Below, one piece after another: positions 1 to 7,122 of a stretch of 55,340 nt of DNA. Numbering within the stretch: the first letter of the stretch is position 1; every line of letters begins with the position of its first letter. The translations under genes were made by a program, and so were the position numbers. A model generated the notes under the pieces. The model saw only the letters and a program-made list of their open reading frames with translations, searched no databases and was not told the origin of the DNA. Origin of the DNA: a virus; IMG/VR virus record IMGVR_UViG_3300017771_002251, positions 1 to 55,340 of that record; one strand, written 5' to 3'.

Positions 1-841
1 CGTTTACGATATCACCCTTTACAGTTAGGTTTGCTGGAACAGCATCAGTACCTAATGTAATTGCCTTCTCGGCATTCAATACTTCTTTCAGTGTGGTGAC
101 ACCTTGTACATCTAGGGTATCTCTCAAGAGAGTTGCACCACCTACATCTAATTCACCACCAACAGAGAAGTCTGTACTAACTACCGAGTAGTTAAACTTT
201 GCGTAGACAGAGAAGGATACACCATCAGTGTCGGTAAATACGACTACTGATTGACCACCACGAATTTTTAAGTCGGTTCTTTGGTAAGAAGTTCTGGGAA
301 CAATGTCTCTATTGTATTCCAGATATTGATCAGAAGTGATTGCAGTGCCAGCACCTTCATCACTGATTGCTACTCTAAATCTAGCAGGTGATGGTCCTTG
401 GTTTGCGACAAACAAACTAACCAGTGCCTCTTCATCAGTAGGAACTGTATAGATTACTGTGTTTTCTCTTGGTGTTGGTAGAGATGCTGCAACAAATCCA
501 GTGGGAGTTGGGTCTTCTTGAATCTGACCGTGGAGAACAAATGATGTGCTCTCACAACTTGACCATACAATTAGAGATTGGTCACCACCATAATAGATGG
601 TGTCACTTTCATAACTTTGACCTTCACCAATCTCATAATCAAATAAGATATAGTTTTCTGGGTTGAAGTCTAACAGACCTCCGCTAGAAACACCGATTCT
701 AACCCGTACTGGATAAGGATCTTTATGTGTAATCGAAATTTTACCCTCTACAACTCTTCCCGTGGGGGCAGTGTGTAGTGCGACTCTAGTTTTTTTGGGT
801 GAAACGAGAGACGCTAAATATCCAAAAGTGGGATTAGACAT
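1..841 (-). CDS. Tail fibre-like virion protein, N-terminal part (runs off the window)
   Basis: An uninterrupted minus-strand frame of 280 codons opens with ATG at 841-839 and continues past base 1, so the C-terminus is missing. It begins MSNPTFGYLASLVSPKKTR. Two similar beta-rich modules follow, each with a 'TAPTGR/TVPTDE' strand and a segment ending near 'VVVFTDTDGVSFSVYAKF'. The second module resembles the whole 106-residue protein at 10305-10625. The last visible part, with 'GGATLLRDTLDVQGVTTLKE', has the short alternating strands typical of trimeric phage fibre shafts. A perfect late promoter lies 34 bases upstream. It is probably a fibre or fibre-attachment protein; its receptor cannot be inferred. 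Confidence 0.75.
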   Translation of the reverse strand, partial: MSNPTFGYLASLVSPKKTRVALHTAPTGRVVEGKISITHKDPYPVRVRIGVSSGGLLDFNPENYILFDYEIGEGQSYESDTIYYGGDQSLIVWSSCESTSFVLHGQIQEDPTPTGFVAASLPTPRENTVIYTVPTDEEALVSLFVANQGPSPARFRVAISDEGAGTAITSDQYLEYNRDIVPRTSYQRTDLKIRGGQSVVVFTDTDGVSFSVYAKFNYSVVSTDFSVGGELDVGGATLLRDTLDVQGVTTLKEVLNAEKAITLGTDAVPANLTVKGDIVN

Positions 842-845
842 CTTG

Positions 846-874
846 TTGTCGCTATAGTCCTTCTGTGTTATACT
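846..874 (+). promoter_or_regulatory. Candidate host sigma70-type promoter for the epimerase gene
   Basis: TTGTCG (846-851) and TATACT (869-874) are separated by 17 bases, matching the -35/-10 layout of housekeeping bacterial promoters at 4 of 6 and 5 of 6 positions. A start near 881 would leave a leader of about 17 bases before the ATG at 898. This is inferred from the sequence only. Confidence 0.4.
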
Positions 875-882
875 TATTTATA
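875..882 (-). promoter_or_regulatory. T4-type late promoter TATAAATA
   Basis: The minus strand reads TATAAATA here, an exact match to the T4 late promoter consensus, 34 bases upstream of the fibre start at 841. The same bases lie in the leader of the plus-strand epimerase gene. Confidence 0.75.
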
Positions 883-897
883 CCCGTCTACAATACG

Positions 898-1722
898 ATG
901 CCTAAACTGATTACTGGATGCAATGGATTCATTGGAAAGAAGTTTGCAGAAAAACACCAACCATTCATTGGAGTAGAAGATTATAACGCTTGGGCAATGC
1001 TTGAGAACTTTAATGGGTGGAAAGATATTGACGAGATCATTCACATGGGTGCAATCTCTTCTACTACATGTACAGATGAGGAAAGACTTACATGTTTCAA
1101 CGTAGAGTATTCCATTGCATTGTTTGAGAAAGCACTTGAGTATGGTATCCCTGTAAAGTATGCATCATCTGCTTCTGTGTATGGCAACAGGAACGATGGT
1201 GGATTAGATCCTCTCAATCTATATGCAAAGTCAAAGGTTGCTGTAGACCTGTGGGTGTCTGAAAATATTGATAGGTTTGACCTGATTCAAGGATTTAGAT
1301 TCTTCAATGTGTATGGTCTGGGAGAAGATCACAAAGGTAATCAACGTAGTCCCATAAGCAAGTTTGCAGAGCAAGCAGTATCGAATGGTGTGATTGAAAT
1401 CTTTGAAGGATCTGAAAGAATGTTCAGAGACTTTGTGTGGGTAGATGATGTTGTAGACATCGTAGATAACAATGGTGTAGAGTCTGGTATCTACGATCTA
1501 GGATCTGGACGTGTGTACTCTTTTAGAGAAGTAGCAGAAATCATTGCACAAAAATTCGGGGCGGAGATCAAAGAGATCCCCTTCCCCGAACATCTGAAAG
1601 ACAAGTATCAATACAATACTCTTTCTAATTTTAAGTGGGAGAACAAAGATTTTATCTCAATTGAGACCTACATCAGTCACCTTTCTTTACTCGATAAGAG
1701 TCAGAGTCAAAGTGTGTCGTAG
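898..1722 (+). CDS. hldD: ADP-L-glycero-D-manno-heptose 6-epimerase-like NAD(P) sugar epimerase
   Basis: This 274-residue extended SDR is close to HldD (RfaD), which converts ADP-D-glycero-manno-heptose to the L-glycero form. Visible are the Rossmann loop GCNGFIG (7-13), 'MGAISSTTC' (50-58), matching the HldD 'HEGACSSTT' region, 'YASSASVYG' (88-96), the YxxxK pair Y109/K113, 'GFRFFNVYG', and 'FEGSERMFRDFVWVDDV', which follows HldD almost residue for residue. It is slightly shorter than bacterial HldD (about 310). I chose ATG 898 over GTG 865 because it places the first beta strand directly after the start. It is the only plus-strand gene and its end overlaps the end of the cupin gene by about 50 bases. 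The family call is firm; the exact nucleotide sugar is inferred from neighbours. Confidence 0.85.
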   Translation: MPKLITGCNGFIGKKFAEKHQPFIGVEDYNAWAMLENFNGWKDIDEIIHMGAISSTTCTDEERLTCFNVEYSIALFEKALEYGIPVKYASSASVYGNRNDGGLDPLNLYAKSKVAVDLWVSENIDRFDLIQGFRFFNVYGLGEDHKGNQRSPISKFAEQAVSNGVIEIFEGSERMFRDFVWVDDVVDIVDNNGVESGIYDLGSGRVYSFREVAEIIAQKFGAEIKEIPFPEHLKDKYQYNTLSNFKWENKDFISIETYISHLSLLDKSQSQSVS

Positions 1723-2026
1723 AGAACTCATACATCTCTGTATCTTCTAACGCCTTCATTTGATGGCGCAATAACCTGGGGACTTCAAACTTGTCTCCAG
1801 GTTTTAATATTACTGTGTCTGCATCTATGAAGTCATCATGATATCCATAGACCAATTGCAATTTGCCTGAATGAATATAGAATGTTTCTTCTTTTAACTC
1901 ATGGTAATGCCAGGAACATTTCTTTCCTTTTTCAAAGAACAAAAGTTTTCCACAGTATTTTTCATTGTTGACGATCCACTTCTCGTGACCCCAACCTTTA
2001 GGGACGAACTTAATTGAAGAACTCAT
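1673..2026 (-). CDS. Single-domain cupin, sugar-phosphate isomerase-like
   Basis: A protein of about 117 residues beginning MSSSIKFVPKGWGHEKW. The N-terminal 'KGWGHEKWIVNNEKYCGKLL' pattern resembles the cupin tail of type II phosphomannose isomerases (PWG..E.L....Y..K.L). Metal-site residues are visible as 'WHYH', 'EETFY' and 'RHQM'. I took ATG 2026 rather than the upstream ATG at 2050 because AAGGAG lies at a good distance before it. It overlaps the phosphatase gene by 17 bases and the epimerase gene tail to tail. It may isomerise or epimerise a sugar, or be a non-catalytic cupin; it is listed with the heptose cassette because of position. Confidence 0.7.
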   Translation of the reverse strand: MSSSIKFVPKGWGHEKWIVNNEKYCGKLLFFEKGKKCSWHYHELKEETFYIHSGKLQLVYGYHDDFIDADTVILKPGDKFEVPRLLRHQMKALEDTEMYEFSTTHFDSDSYRVKKGD

Positions 2027-2333
2027 GGTCGCTGACTCCTTTGTCGTCAATGTATATATCTCCAGAAGGTTTACCTAGGTATAAAGCGTCGAACATGCAC
2101 CCCCATTCACATAATTGTTTCTTGGTGAACTCATAGAATTCGTCATGTGCTTTCTGACGATCATTATTATAGCGTCCCATACCTCTAGCTGTGAGGTAGA
2201 TTACTTCATTTCCTTCAATGTATAGTTGATTGATTCTACGGATACGATCTTCCCTGGGTCTGGCATGTGTGTACACAGCATCACCTTCACCAGGGAAACA
2301 GATAGTGCCGTCGATATCAACAACGTATTTCAT
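2010..2333 (-). CDS. Small HAD-superfamily phosphatase in the sugar cassette
   Basis: This 107-residue protein starts directly with HAD motif I (MKYVVDIDGTIC; nucleophile Asp in DIDGT). Motif II Thr is in 'YLTARG', and a late 'GKPSGDIYIDDKG' supplies the Lys and the acidic pair of motifs III/IV. Short HAD proteins with this 'TARG...GKP..D..IDDK' pattern are common in bacterial capsule and LPS clusters. In the heptose pathway a phosphatase (GmhB) removes the 7-phosphate from heptose 1,7-bisphosphate, and this enzyme could fill that step, though it is not a close GmhB by motif. The start overlaps the kinase gene by 17 bases. Confidence 0.72.
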   Translation of the reverse strand: MKYVVDIDGTICFPGEGDAVYTHARPREDRIRRINQLYIEGNEVIYLTARGMGRYNNDRQKAHDEFYEFTKKQLCEWGCMFDALYLGKPSGDIYIDDKGVSDHEFFN

Positions 2334-3102
2334 TTATATCATCTTTAGATAGAACATATGTGCCGAAGTGTGTAACGGCAATTGCTGCTGCTTTGTTTGC
2401 GTAAGGAATAGCACGATCAATCGTACCAAGCAACAGATAGAAATGTACCAGAGCTGCTAGGAACGTATCACCAGCACCTGCTACATCAAACACAGGGACA
2501 TTGATACCAGGAAAAGATCTTCCGTTCCAAGTACAACCTTGCGACCCTTTGGTTACAATTAGATTAGCATAATCTCCTTCTAACTTTTGTGCTTCACGAT
2601 CATTGATCTTAATGAAACACTGTTTTGGTAACCTGGTCTTCTTGCTATCAATAAAGACAGGACCATTGAACCACTTTACTAATTCTTCTATTTTCTCTTC
2701 GGATAGAAATCCTTTGTTGTAGTCAGAGATGACCATAACATCAAACTTTTCTGTTGGTAGTTCCCATCCAAAATCTTCTGCTTCGTCGTTCTCATCCAAC
2801 CGCATGATCTGCTGGTTGGACTTGGAGTCTACGTATCGAGTCTTTGTGATTTGTGATTCATGAGTCATCATGTAAACTTCATCGCCAAAGGACATGATAT
2901 TCTCCCTGACGTTATGTGCCATACCTTTGGCAGTCTCTACTCTATCGTATACCATGACTGGTACAGGTGCCTCTGGACTGATCCTGGTGACTGTACCATA
3001 CACATATTTGTCAGTGCAGGTGTCACCGATAAGGAGTACCTTGAATTGTTTGGGTTGTGGAGTAGTCTCCTTGTCGATCAAAAAACCGAACTGATTTTGC
3101 AT
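2317..3102 (-). CDS. hldE1: D-glycero-beta-D-manno-heptose-7-phosphate kinase-like (HldE N-terminal domain type)
   Basis: A 261-residue PfkB/ribokinase-family protein matching the kinase half of HldE (RfaE). It carries 'KVLLIGDTCTDKYVYG' (21-36), 'TRISPEAPVPV' (39-49), identical in order to the HldE 'SRISPEAPVPVV' sugar-binding segment, 'ISDYNKG' (125-131) and the ATP/anion-hole motif 'DVAGAGDTF' (206-214) with catalytic Asp212. It is somewhat shorter than the bacterial kinase domain (about 315). HldE1 phosphorylates heptose 7-phosphate at C1. The start overlaps the nucleotidyltransferase gene by 80 bases, unusually long, but no later ATG would keep the first beta strand. Confidence 0.82.
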   Translation of the reverse strand: MQNQFGFLIDKETTPQPKQFKVLLIGDTCTDKYVYGTVTRISPEAPVPVMVYDRVETAKGMAHNVRENIMSFGDEVYMMTHESQITKTRYVDSKSNQQIMRLDENDEAEDFGWELPTEKFDVMVISDYNKGFLSEEKIEELVKWFNGPVFIDSKKTRLPKQCFIKINDREAQKLEGDYANLIVTKGSQGCTWNGRSFPGINVPVFDVAGAGDTFLAALVHFYLLLGTIDRAIPYANKAAAIAVTHFGTYVLSKDDINEIRC

Positions 3103-3421
3103 AGCGTGAACCTACTACTTCTTTTCCTTTCCAGTCGGAACCGACTACCATTGTATCAGGTTTGATCGATTCCAGCAACTCCTCTAGCTCTTGTTTGGTG
3201 TCGAATGTGTGGACTACATCAACATACCTGATTGCTGACAGCATCAGTCTTCTATCGGATTGCGAAAAAATAGGTCTCTCGGGACCTTTCATTTCTGCTA
3301 CTTTCCTGTCGGAGTCGATAGCAACAATGAGATAGTCTCCGAAAGACCTAGCGTAATTAAGAAGTTCGATGTGCCCTGGATGGAGCACATCAAAACATCC
3401 ATTTACAAACGAGATTTTCAT
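3023..3421 (-). CDS. hldE2: Heptose-1-phosphate nucleotidyltransferase-like (HldE C-terminal domain type)
   Basis: This 132-residue protein has the nucleotidyltransferase signature 'VNGCFDVLHPGH' (6-17, HxGH) at its N-terminus, 'AIDSDRKVAEMKGPERP', 'VVGSDWKG', and a 'GDYSTTQTIQ' end matching the 'CSTTNIIKKI' end of HldE. HldE2 makes ADP-heptose from heptose 1-phosphate and ATP. I used ATG 3421 rather than an upstream in-frame start at 3469 because it gives ATGA overlap with the carbamoyltransferase stop and places the catalytic strand at the N-terminus. The kinase partner is a separate downstream gene, the reverse of the kinase-first order in bacterial HldE fusions. Confidence 0.84.
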   Translation of the reverse strand: MKISFVNGCFDVLHPGHIELLNYARSFGDYLIVAIDSDRKVAEMKGPERPIFSQSDRRLMLSAIRYVDVVHTFDTKQELEELLESIKPDTMVVGSDWKGKEVVGSRYAKSVRFFDRQGDYSTTQTIQGTPYR

Positions 3422-5100
3422 TCGTTGGGAACATGAACAAGTTTCTGGATCTCTGGTAGATACATCCATTCAATATCACTTCTCTTCAAAGTGAGGACTG
3501 CATCTTCGATTGTCTCGACCAACGGGTCTCCACCAAGATTAAAAGAAGTGTTAAACAAAATAGGGACACCAGCAATCTTATCGAATGCATCAATGAGTTT
3601 GTAGTAGTGTTCATTTTGCTCTTGGGTTACAGTTTGAATACGACAAGTATTGTCCACATGAATAACCGAAGGAATCTTCTCTTCCACTCCGTCATGACAC
3701 TTGACTGCATACATCATGTGAGGTGTCTCATCACGACCTGCTAGATCAAACCAGTCATTAACCTTTTCTTTCTTGATAGAACATGCGAATGGACGGAACC
3801 ATTCACGATGCTTAACTGCATTGACGTGATCTTTACCATCTTTGATAGTAGGATCAAACAGAATAGATCTGTTACCCAATGCACGAGGACCACCTTCAGA
3901 ACGACCCTGATAAATGGTTACGATATTACCTTCACGAATCAGTTTAGCAACATCATCATATGAAGTGTCGGTAGTTTCTAGACCTTCTAGATCTGCCTCG
4001 TAACCAGTGGGATCATATTGAGGACCATAGTAAACAGATTCCTGCTTACTGGGTTTCTCGGTTTCCATTACTTTATTGTAGATGTACTTTGCACCACCAA
4101 TAGAAGTACCACCGTCATGCGAAATAGGTTCGCAGTAGATATTGAGGTCAGGGAACTCCTTCCAATACTTGTAGTTTGCAACGCAGTTGAGACCATATCC
4201 GCCACATACTACAATGTTCTTTTCACCAGTCATTTCGTGTGCTTTGCGAATTAACTGAACCATACGGTCGGAAGTTTGTTCCTGAATCTTGTAAGCAAGA
4301 TCCTTTTGAATATCTGTATACTCACCCTCTACATGGTTGTCATAATCCTTCTTGAGAATATCAAAACGACCAATGTTAATTTGAGCGGCATTAGGATACG
4401 TAGGAATAATAACGTCCCTGTTACCCCAACCATCTCTGAAGAAGTCTGGCAAATCTTCGTTAGGTTTGCCGTATGGAGCAAGACCCATAAGTTTGCCAGC
4501 TTCAATTGCTGGGAATCCACAGTATTGAGTTACTGCTTCATACATCTTGGTGTGACCAGGGTATTCTGTAATGAAGATACCTTTCTCTGGTTCATTGCAA
4601 CCAATAGCTGCTTTTGATCCAATGTGTTTGAACACTGTATCAAATTCACCAGGATAAGATGCATCAAAGATAGTTTCAAACTCGTAGGAGACATCTCCTA
4701 CTTGTTCAATCTGTAGGAAACTACCTGCACCATCAGCAATGACACAAGCAGCAGTTTCAAAACCAGAGTTATAGAAACCACATGCAGCATGCATCTCGTG
4801 GTGATTAACGTCGATGAAGTGAGTTTCAAACTCAAACTTCTTCCTGGCAAGTTTCCTTACCCAACCTTGGTATGCATCCTCACCAGACCAATCCAATACA
4901 GGACCGTGACGGTGAGTATGACAAATAACCAGGTGGTCAATGTGATCAACATATTCAAACGCTTTTGCGATTCCCATTAGAGGGGATCCGTCATACTTAA
5001 ATCTAGTGAGGCGTTCTTCTTCTAGATAAAATACTACTTTACCATCAACCAGCAAAGTAGTGCTCCCGTTATGACCACGGGCAATTGCAAGAATGTTCAT
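3418..5100 (-). CDS. NodU/CmcH-type O-carbamoyltransferase
   Basis: A full-length 560-residue member of the carbamoyltransferase family (NodU, CmcH, TobZ), which moves carbamoyl from carbamoyl phosphate to a hydroxyl, often on a sugar. The N-terminal Kae1/ASKHA-like domain starts 'NILAIARGHNGSTTLLVDG' and has a metal-site His cluster 'VNHHEMHA' (98-105), 'GKLMGLAPYG' (202-211) and 'VVCGGYGLN'. The C-terminal domain has 'EGGPRALGNRS' (402-412) and 'REWFRPFA' (432-439). A GAGGTAAT ribosome-binding site precedes the ATG. It lies 11 bases after the glycosyltransferase gene and is coupled by ATGA to the nucleotidyltransferase gene. A heptose acceptor is inferred from context. Confidence 0.9.
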   Translation of the reverse strand: MNILAIARGHNGSTTLLVDGKVVFYLEEERLTRFKYDGSPLMGIAKAFEYVDHIDHLVICHTHRHGPVLDWSGEDAYQGWVRKLARKKFEFETHFIDVNHHEMHAACGFYNSGFETAACVIADGAGSFLQIEQVGDVSYEFETIFDASYPGEFDTVFKHIGSKAAIGCNEPEKGIFITEYPGHTKMYEAVTQYCGFPAIEAGKLMGLAPYGKPNEDLPDFFRDGWGNRDVIIPTYPNAAQINIGRFDILKKDYDNHVEGEYTDIQKDLAYKIQEQTSDRMVQLIRKAHEMTGEKNIVVCGGYGLNCVANYKYWKEFPDLNIYCEPISHDGGTSIGGAKYIYNKVMETEKPSKQESVYYGPQYDPTGYEADLEGLETTDTSYDDVAKLIREGNIVTIYQGRSEGGPRALGNRSILFDPTIKDGKDHVNAVKHREWFRPFACSIKKEKVNDWFDLAGRDETPHMMYAVKCHDGVEEKIPSVIHVDNTCRIQTVTQEQNEHYYKLIDAFDKIAGVPILFNTSFNLGGDPLVETIEDAVLTLKRSDIEWMYLPEIQKLVHVPNE

Positions 5101-5111
5101 TATTACCTCAA

Positions 5112-6257
5112 TTATTTTTTAACAGAAAACCCTTTACTGGGAATCTCGATTGCTGGAATCTTTACGTCTGTGCCGCCAGGAGCAGCTTGTTGCATTGGGA
5201 GTTGGAAATTGTTTCCATTGCTACTGGGTGCTGCTTCAGGCATGTTACAACCGTCTGCTGTAGGACCACCAAATTCTGGAGGAAGAACAACATCAGTAGC
5301 GGGTTTGCGATAGTATTTGTTCATGAATTTGTCAACAGACTTCATGATAACATCCTCGATCTTATCATTCATCGCCATGATACCATCATTAGCTCTCGCT
5401 GCTTCTTCATCAGGAGTAATGCGAATAGGATCGTAGATACGTTGTCCTTCACCCATATCCAGGATGTCAAACTTCTCTTCATTTGGATAAGAAACATTCT
5501 CTCCAAAAGTAGATCCCATGACAGCAACAACTGGAGTTCCTACTGCATGTGCAATATGCTGTCCTACAGAGTCACATCCTAGGAACAAGTCTGCTTCCTC
5601 AATGATACCTGCCCAACCTCTCATGGGGACTCCATTGCCAGCAGGGAATGAAATAGTATCGCGAAGTCCTTCTTTCTCGAAGTCGAATGCAAACTCTGAC
5701 ATTAGAATGACAGAATACTTTTTCTGCAGACGCTTGATGATAGAAACAACGTTTCTGTGCTCAAAACTTCTACCAGAAGGATCAGTGATGATACTACCCG
5801 CTTGCTGTACTCCTCTACCATATGGTTGGAATACTACGGTTTTTGGTTTCTTGGTCTTTTGTCTTACCTCTGCAACAATAAACTTTCCGTTAATTGCTTC
5901 TTCTCTGGAAAGTTTTAGAGTTGGTTTGGGTAGATCTCTAACACCTTTATTGTTGATAGCAATATCGAATGCTTGAGAGAGATTGCATTTCTGATTGTAA
6001 TACTCCCACACCCTGTAAGGTTCTGGGGAAATCGTGTCAGTATGAATCAGTTTGTCTCTAAAGAGATTCTTATGCCAGTTATCATACACCTTGCCATAAA
6101 GTGTAGGATGTCCTTTGAAGAAGTCTGTACCTCCTTCACATACGATTAGGAACTCCTCGTCGGGATGATCCTCTTGATATTTCTCAAGGGCAGGAATTGA
6201 ACAAAGCACACGTCCAGCACCACCATTGATAAAGAATGATTTAGGTCTCATAATCAA
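5112..6257 (-). CDS. GT9-family (heptosyltransferase-like) glycosyltransferase with a C-terminal extension
   Basis: A 381-residue GT-B fold protein. The N-terminal domain opens 'SFFINGGAGRVLCSIPALE' (7-25), like the 'GDVLLTTPALRAL' opening of heptosyltransferases. The donor-binding half carries 'ADLFLGCDSVGQHIAHAVG' (222-240) and 'PVVAVMGST', the GT9 hallmark (D.GP.H.A.A.G.P..A.FG.T) with Gly-Pro changed to Val-Gly. After about residue 320 comes a Pro-rich low-complexity tail of about 60 residues ending 'IPSKGFSVKK', unusual for GT9. ATGs at 6257 and 6251 are both possible; neither has a strong Shine-Dalgarno. It is first in the sugar operon. The acceptor is unknown: host surface glycan or virion protein. 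Confidence 0.78.
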   Translation of the reverse strand: MIMRPKSFFINGGAGRVLCSIPALEKYQEDHPDEEFLIVCEGGTDFFKGHPTLYGKVYDNWHKNLFRDKLIHTDTISPEPYRVWEYYNQKCNLSQAFDIAINNKGVRDLPKPTLKLSREEAINGKFIVAEVRQKTKKPKTVVFQPYGRGVQQAGSIITDPSGRSFEHRNVVSIIKRLQKKYSVILMSEFAFDFEKEGLRDTISFPAGNGVPMRGWAGIIEEADLFLGCDSVGQHIAHAVGTPVVAVMGSTFGENVSYPNEEKFDILDMGEGQRIYDPIRITPDEEAARANDGIMAMNDKIEDVIMKSVDKFMNKYYRKPATDVVLPPEFGGPTADGCNMPEAAPSSNGNNFQLPMQQAAPGGTDVKIPAIEIPSKGFSVKK

Positions 6258-6280
6258 TCACAAAATGATTTAGTTTCTAC

Positions 6281-6288
6281 TATTTATG
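6281..6288 (-). promoter_or_regulatory. Late promoter variant CATAAATA for the sugar operon
   Basis: The minus strand reads CATAAATA, a one-base variant of TATAAATA fitting a relaxed NATAAATA consensus, 24 bases upstream of the glycosyltransferase start and just past the terminator at 6293-6316. Confidence 0.5.
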
Positions 6289-6292
6289 CATG

Positions 6293-6316
6293 AAAAAAGG
6301 GGCGGTTCCCCGCCCC
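6293..6316 (-). terminator. Intrinsic terminator
   Basis: On the minus strand a 7-bp GC-only stem (6299-6305 with 6310-6316) with a 4-base loop is followed by six T (A-run 6293-6298 on the plus strand). It ends the transcript carrying the adhesin genes and 6339-7064, and separates them from the sugar operon. Confidence 0.85.
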
Positions 6317-6338
6317 GATTATACCACGGAATTGATGA

Positions 6339-7064
6339 TCATTCAGATAGAAGACCTTCCTCGTCTACGTTATAGTCATAGTTCTCTAGGAGACCAAGTG
6401 TAGGATCTTCAGGGAAAGGAATCATGAATGCGTCAACGCCATCATACTTGGTGTATACATTTTCCATCGTAGTGATGAATGTTTCGATAGCAGTGACTTG
6501 ACTTGCGATCAGATTAGCTCTCTGTTCTGCAAGGAAATCTTGTGCGCCTTTTAGGATACCGTCGCGAGCAGCTTTGTGCTGTTCCATGGTGATCCAAACT
6601 TCCATGAAGGGGAAGGGTTCTTTCCACTCACCAGCAGAAAAATCATACTCGATTGCATCTACATTGTAGGTGTGGTCGGGTAGTTGGGGATCGGGACGCT
6701 CGTAATATGCTTCGGTTTCGCCTGCCAACTTGTACTCCTTCTGGGGATAACCAGCATCTTTGCCAGTATCGGTGTGGAAGAAGACAGATGCAATGATAGC
6801 ATCAGTGTTGGAGGTTTTAGGGCGGAGAAGAATTGCTCTCTCGTCTAGACCTGCTCTGATTTGTGCATTCTCTGCATCTTCAGTTTCATTTCTGACAGGC
6901 ATGCAGGATTGCGCTGGTAGTAGTGTACCAGTCGCTGCATCAACGAATACATATAAGAATTCTGGACCATTGTAGGTCGCAGTAGCAGTTAGTCCAAGAT
7001 CACTAGTCTGCTTCGTGTACTCGTCAGGTAGGTTATAAGTGTATTCCTTTGAAATTTTCGCCAT
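6339..7064 (-). CDS. Phage protein of unknown function after the adhesin genes, possible fibre-assembly chaperone
   Basis: A 241-residue soluble-looking protein starting MAKISKEYTYNLPDEYTK, with no signal peptide or membrane segment. The N-terminal two thirds is beta-rich; around 137-155 is 'VDAIEYDFSAGEWKEPFPF', followed by a charged helical stretch 'QHKAARDGILKGAQDFLAEQR'. The end is acidic. It has its own exact late promoter 42 bases upstream and is followed by a terminator. Phage fibre genes are often followed by a tail-fibre assembly chaperone, and its place and helical C-terminus fit that idea, but I do not recognise the family. It could instead be a minor virion protein. Confidence 0.6.
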   Translation of the reverse strand: MAKISKEYTYNLPDEYTKQTSDLGLTATATYNGPEFLYVFVDAATGTLLPAQSCMPVRNETEDAENAQIRAGLDERAILLRPKTSNTDAIIASVFFHTDTGKDAGYPQKEYKLAGETEAYYERPDPQLPDHTYNVDAIEYDFSAGEWKEPFPFMEVWITMEQHKAARDGILKGAQDFLAEQRANLIASQVTAIETFITTMENVYTKYDGVDAFMIPFPEDPTLGLLENYDYNVDEEGLLSE

Positions 7065-7105
7065 GGTAGTAATCTCTGTGTATAGTCCGTGAGTATTGCT
7101 TTAGA

Positions 7106-7113
7106 TATTTATA
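7106..7113 (-). promoter_or_regulatory. T4-type late promoter TATAAATA
   Basis: Exact TATAAATA on the minus strand, 42 bases upstream of the start at 7064 and just beyond the stop of the gene at 7123-8022. Confidence 0.75.
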
Positions 7114-7122
7114 TAAAATTGA

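Noticed and set aside
4018-4617. Plus-strand frames inside the carbamoyltransferase gene
   Set aside because: The minus-strand gene has intact family motifs across this stretch; the plus frames have none.
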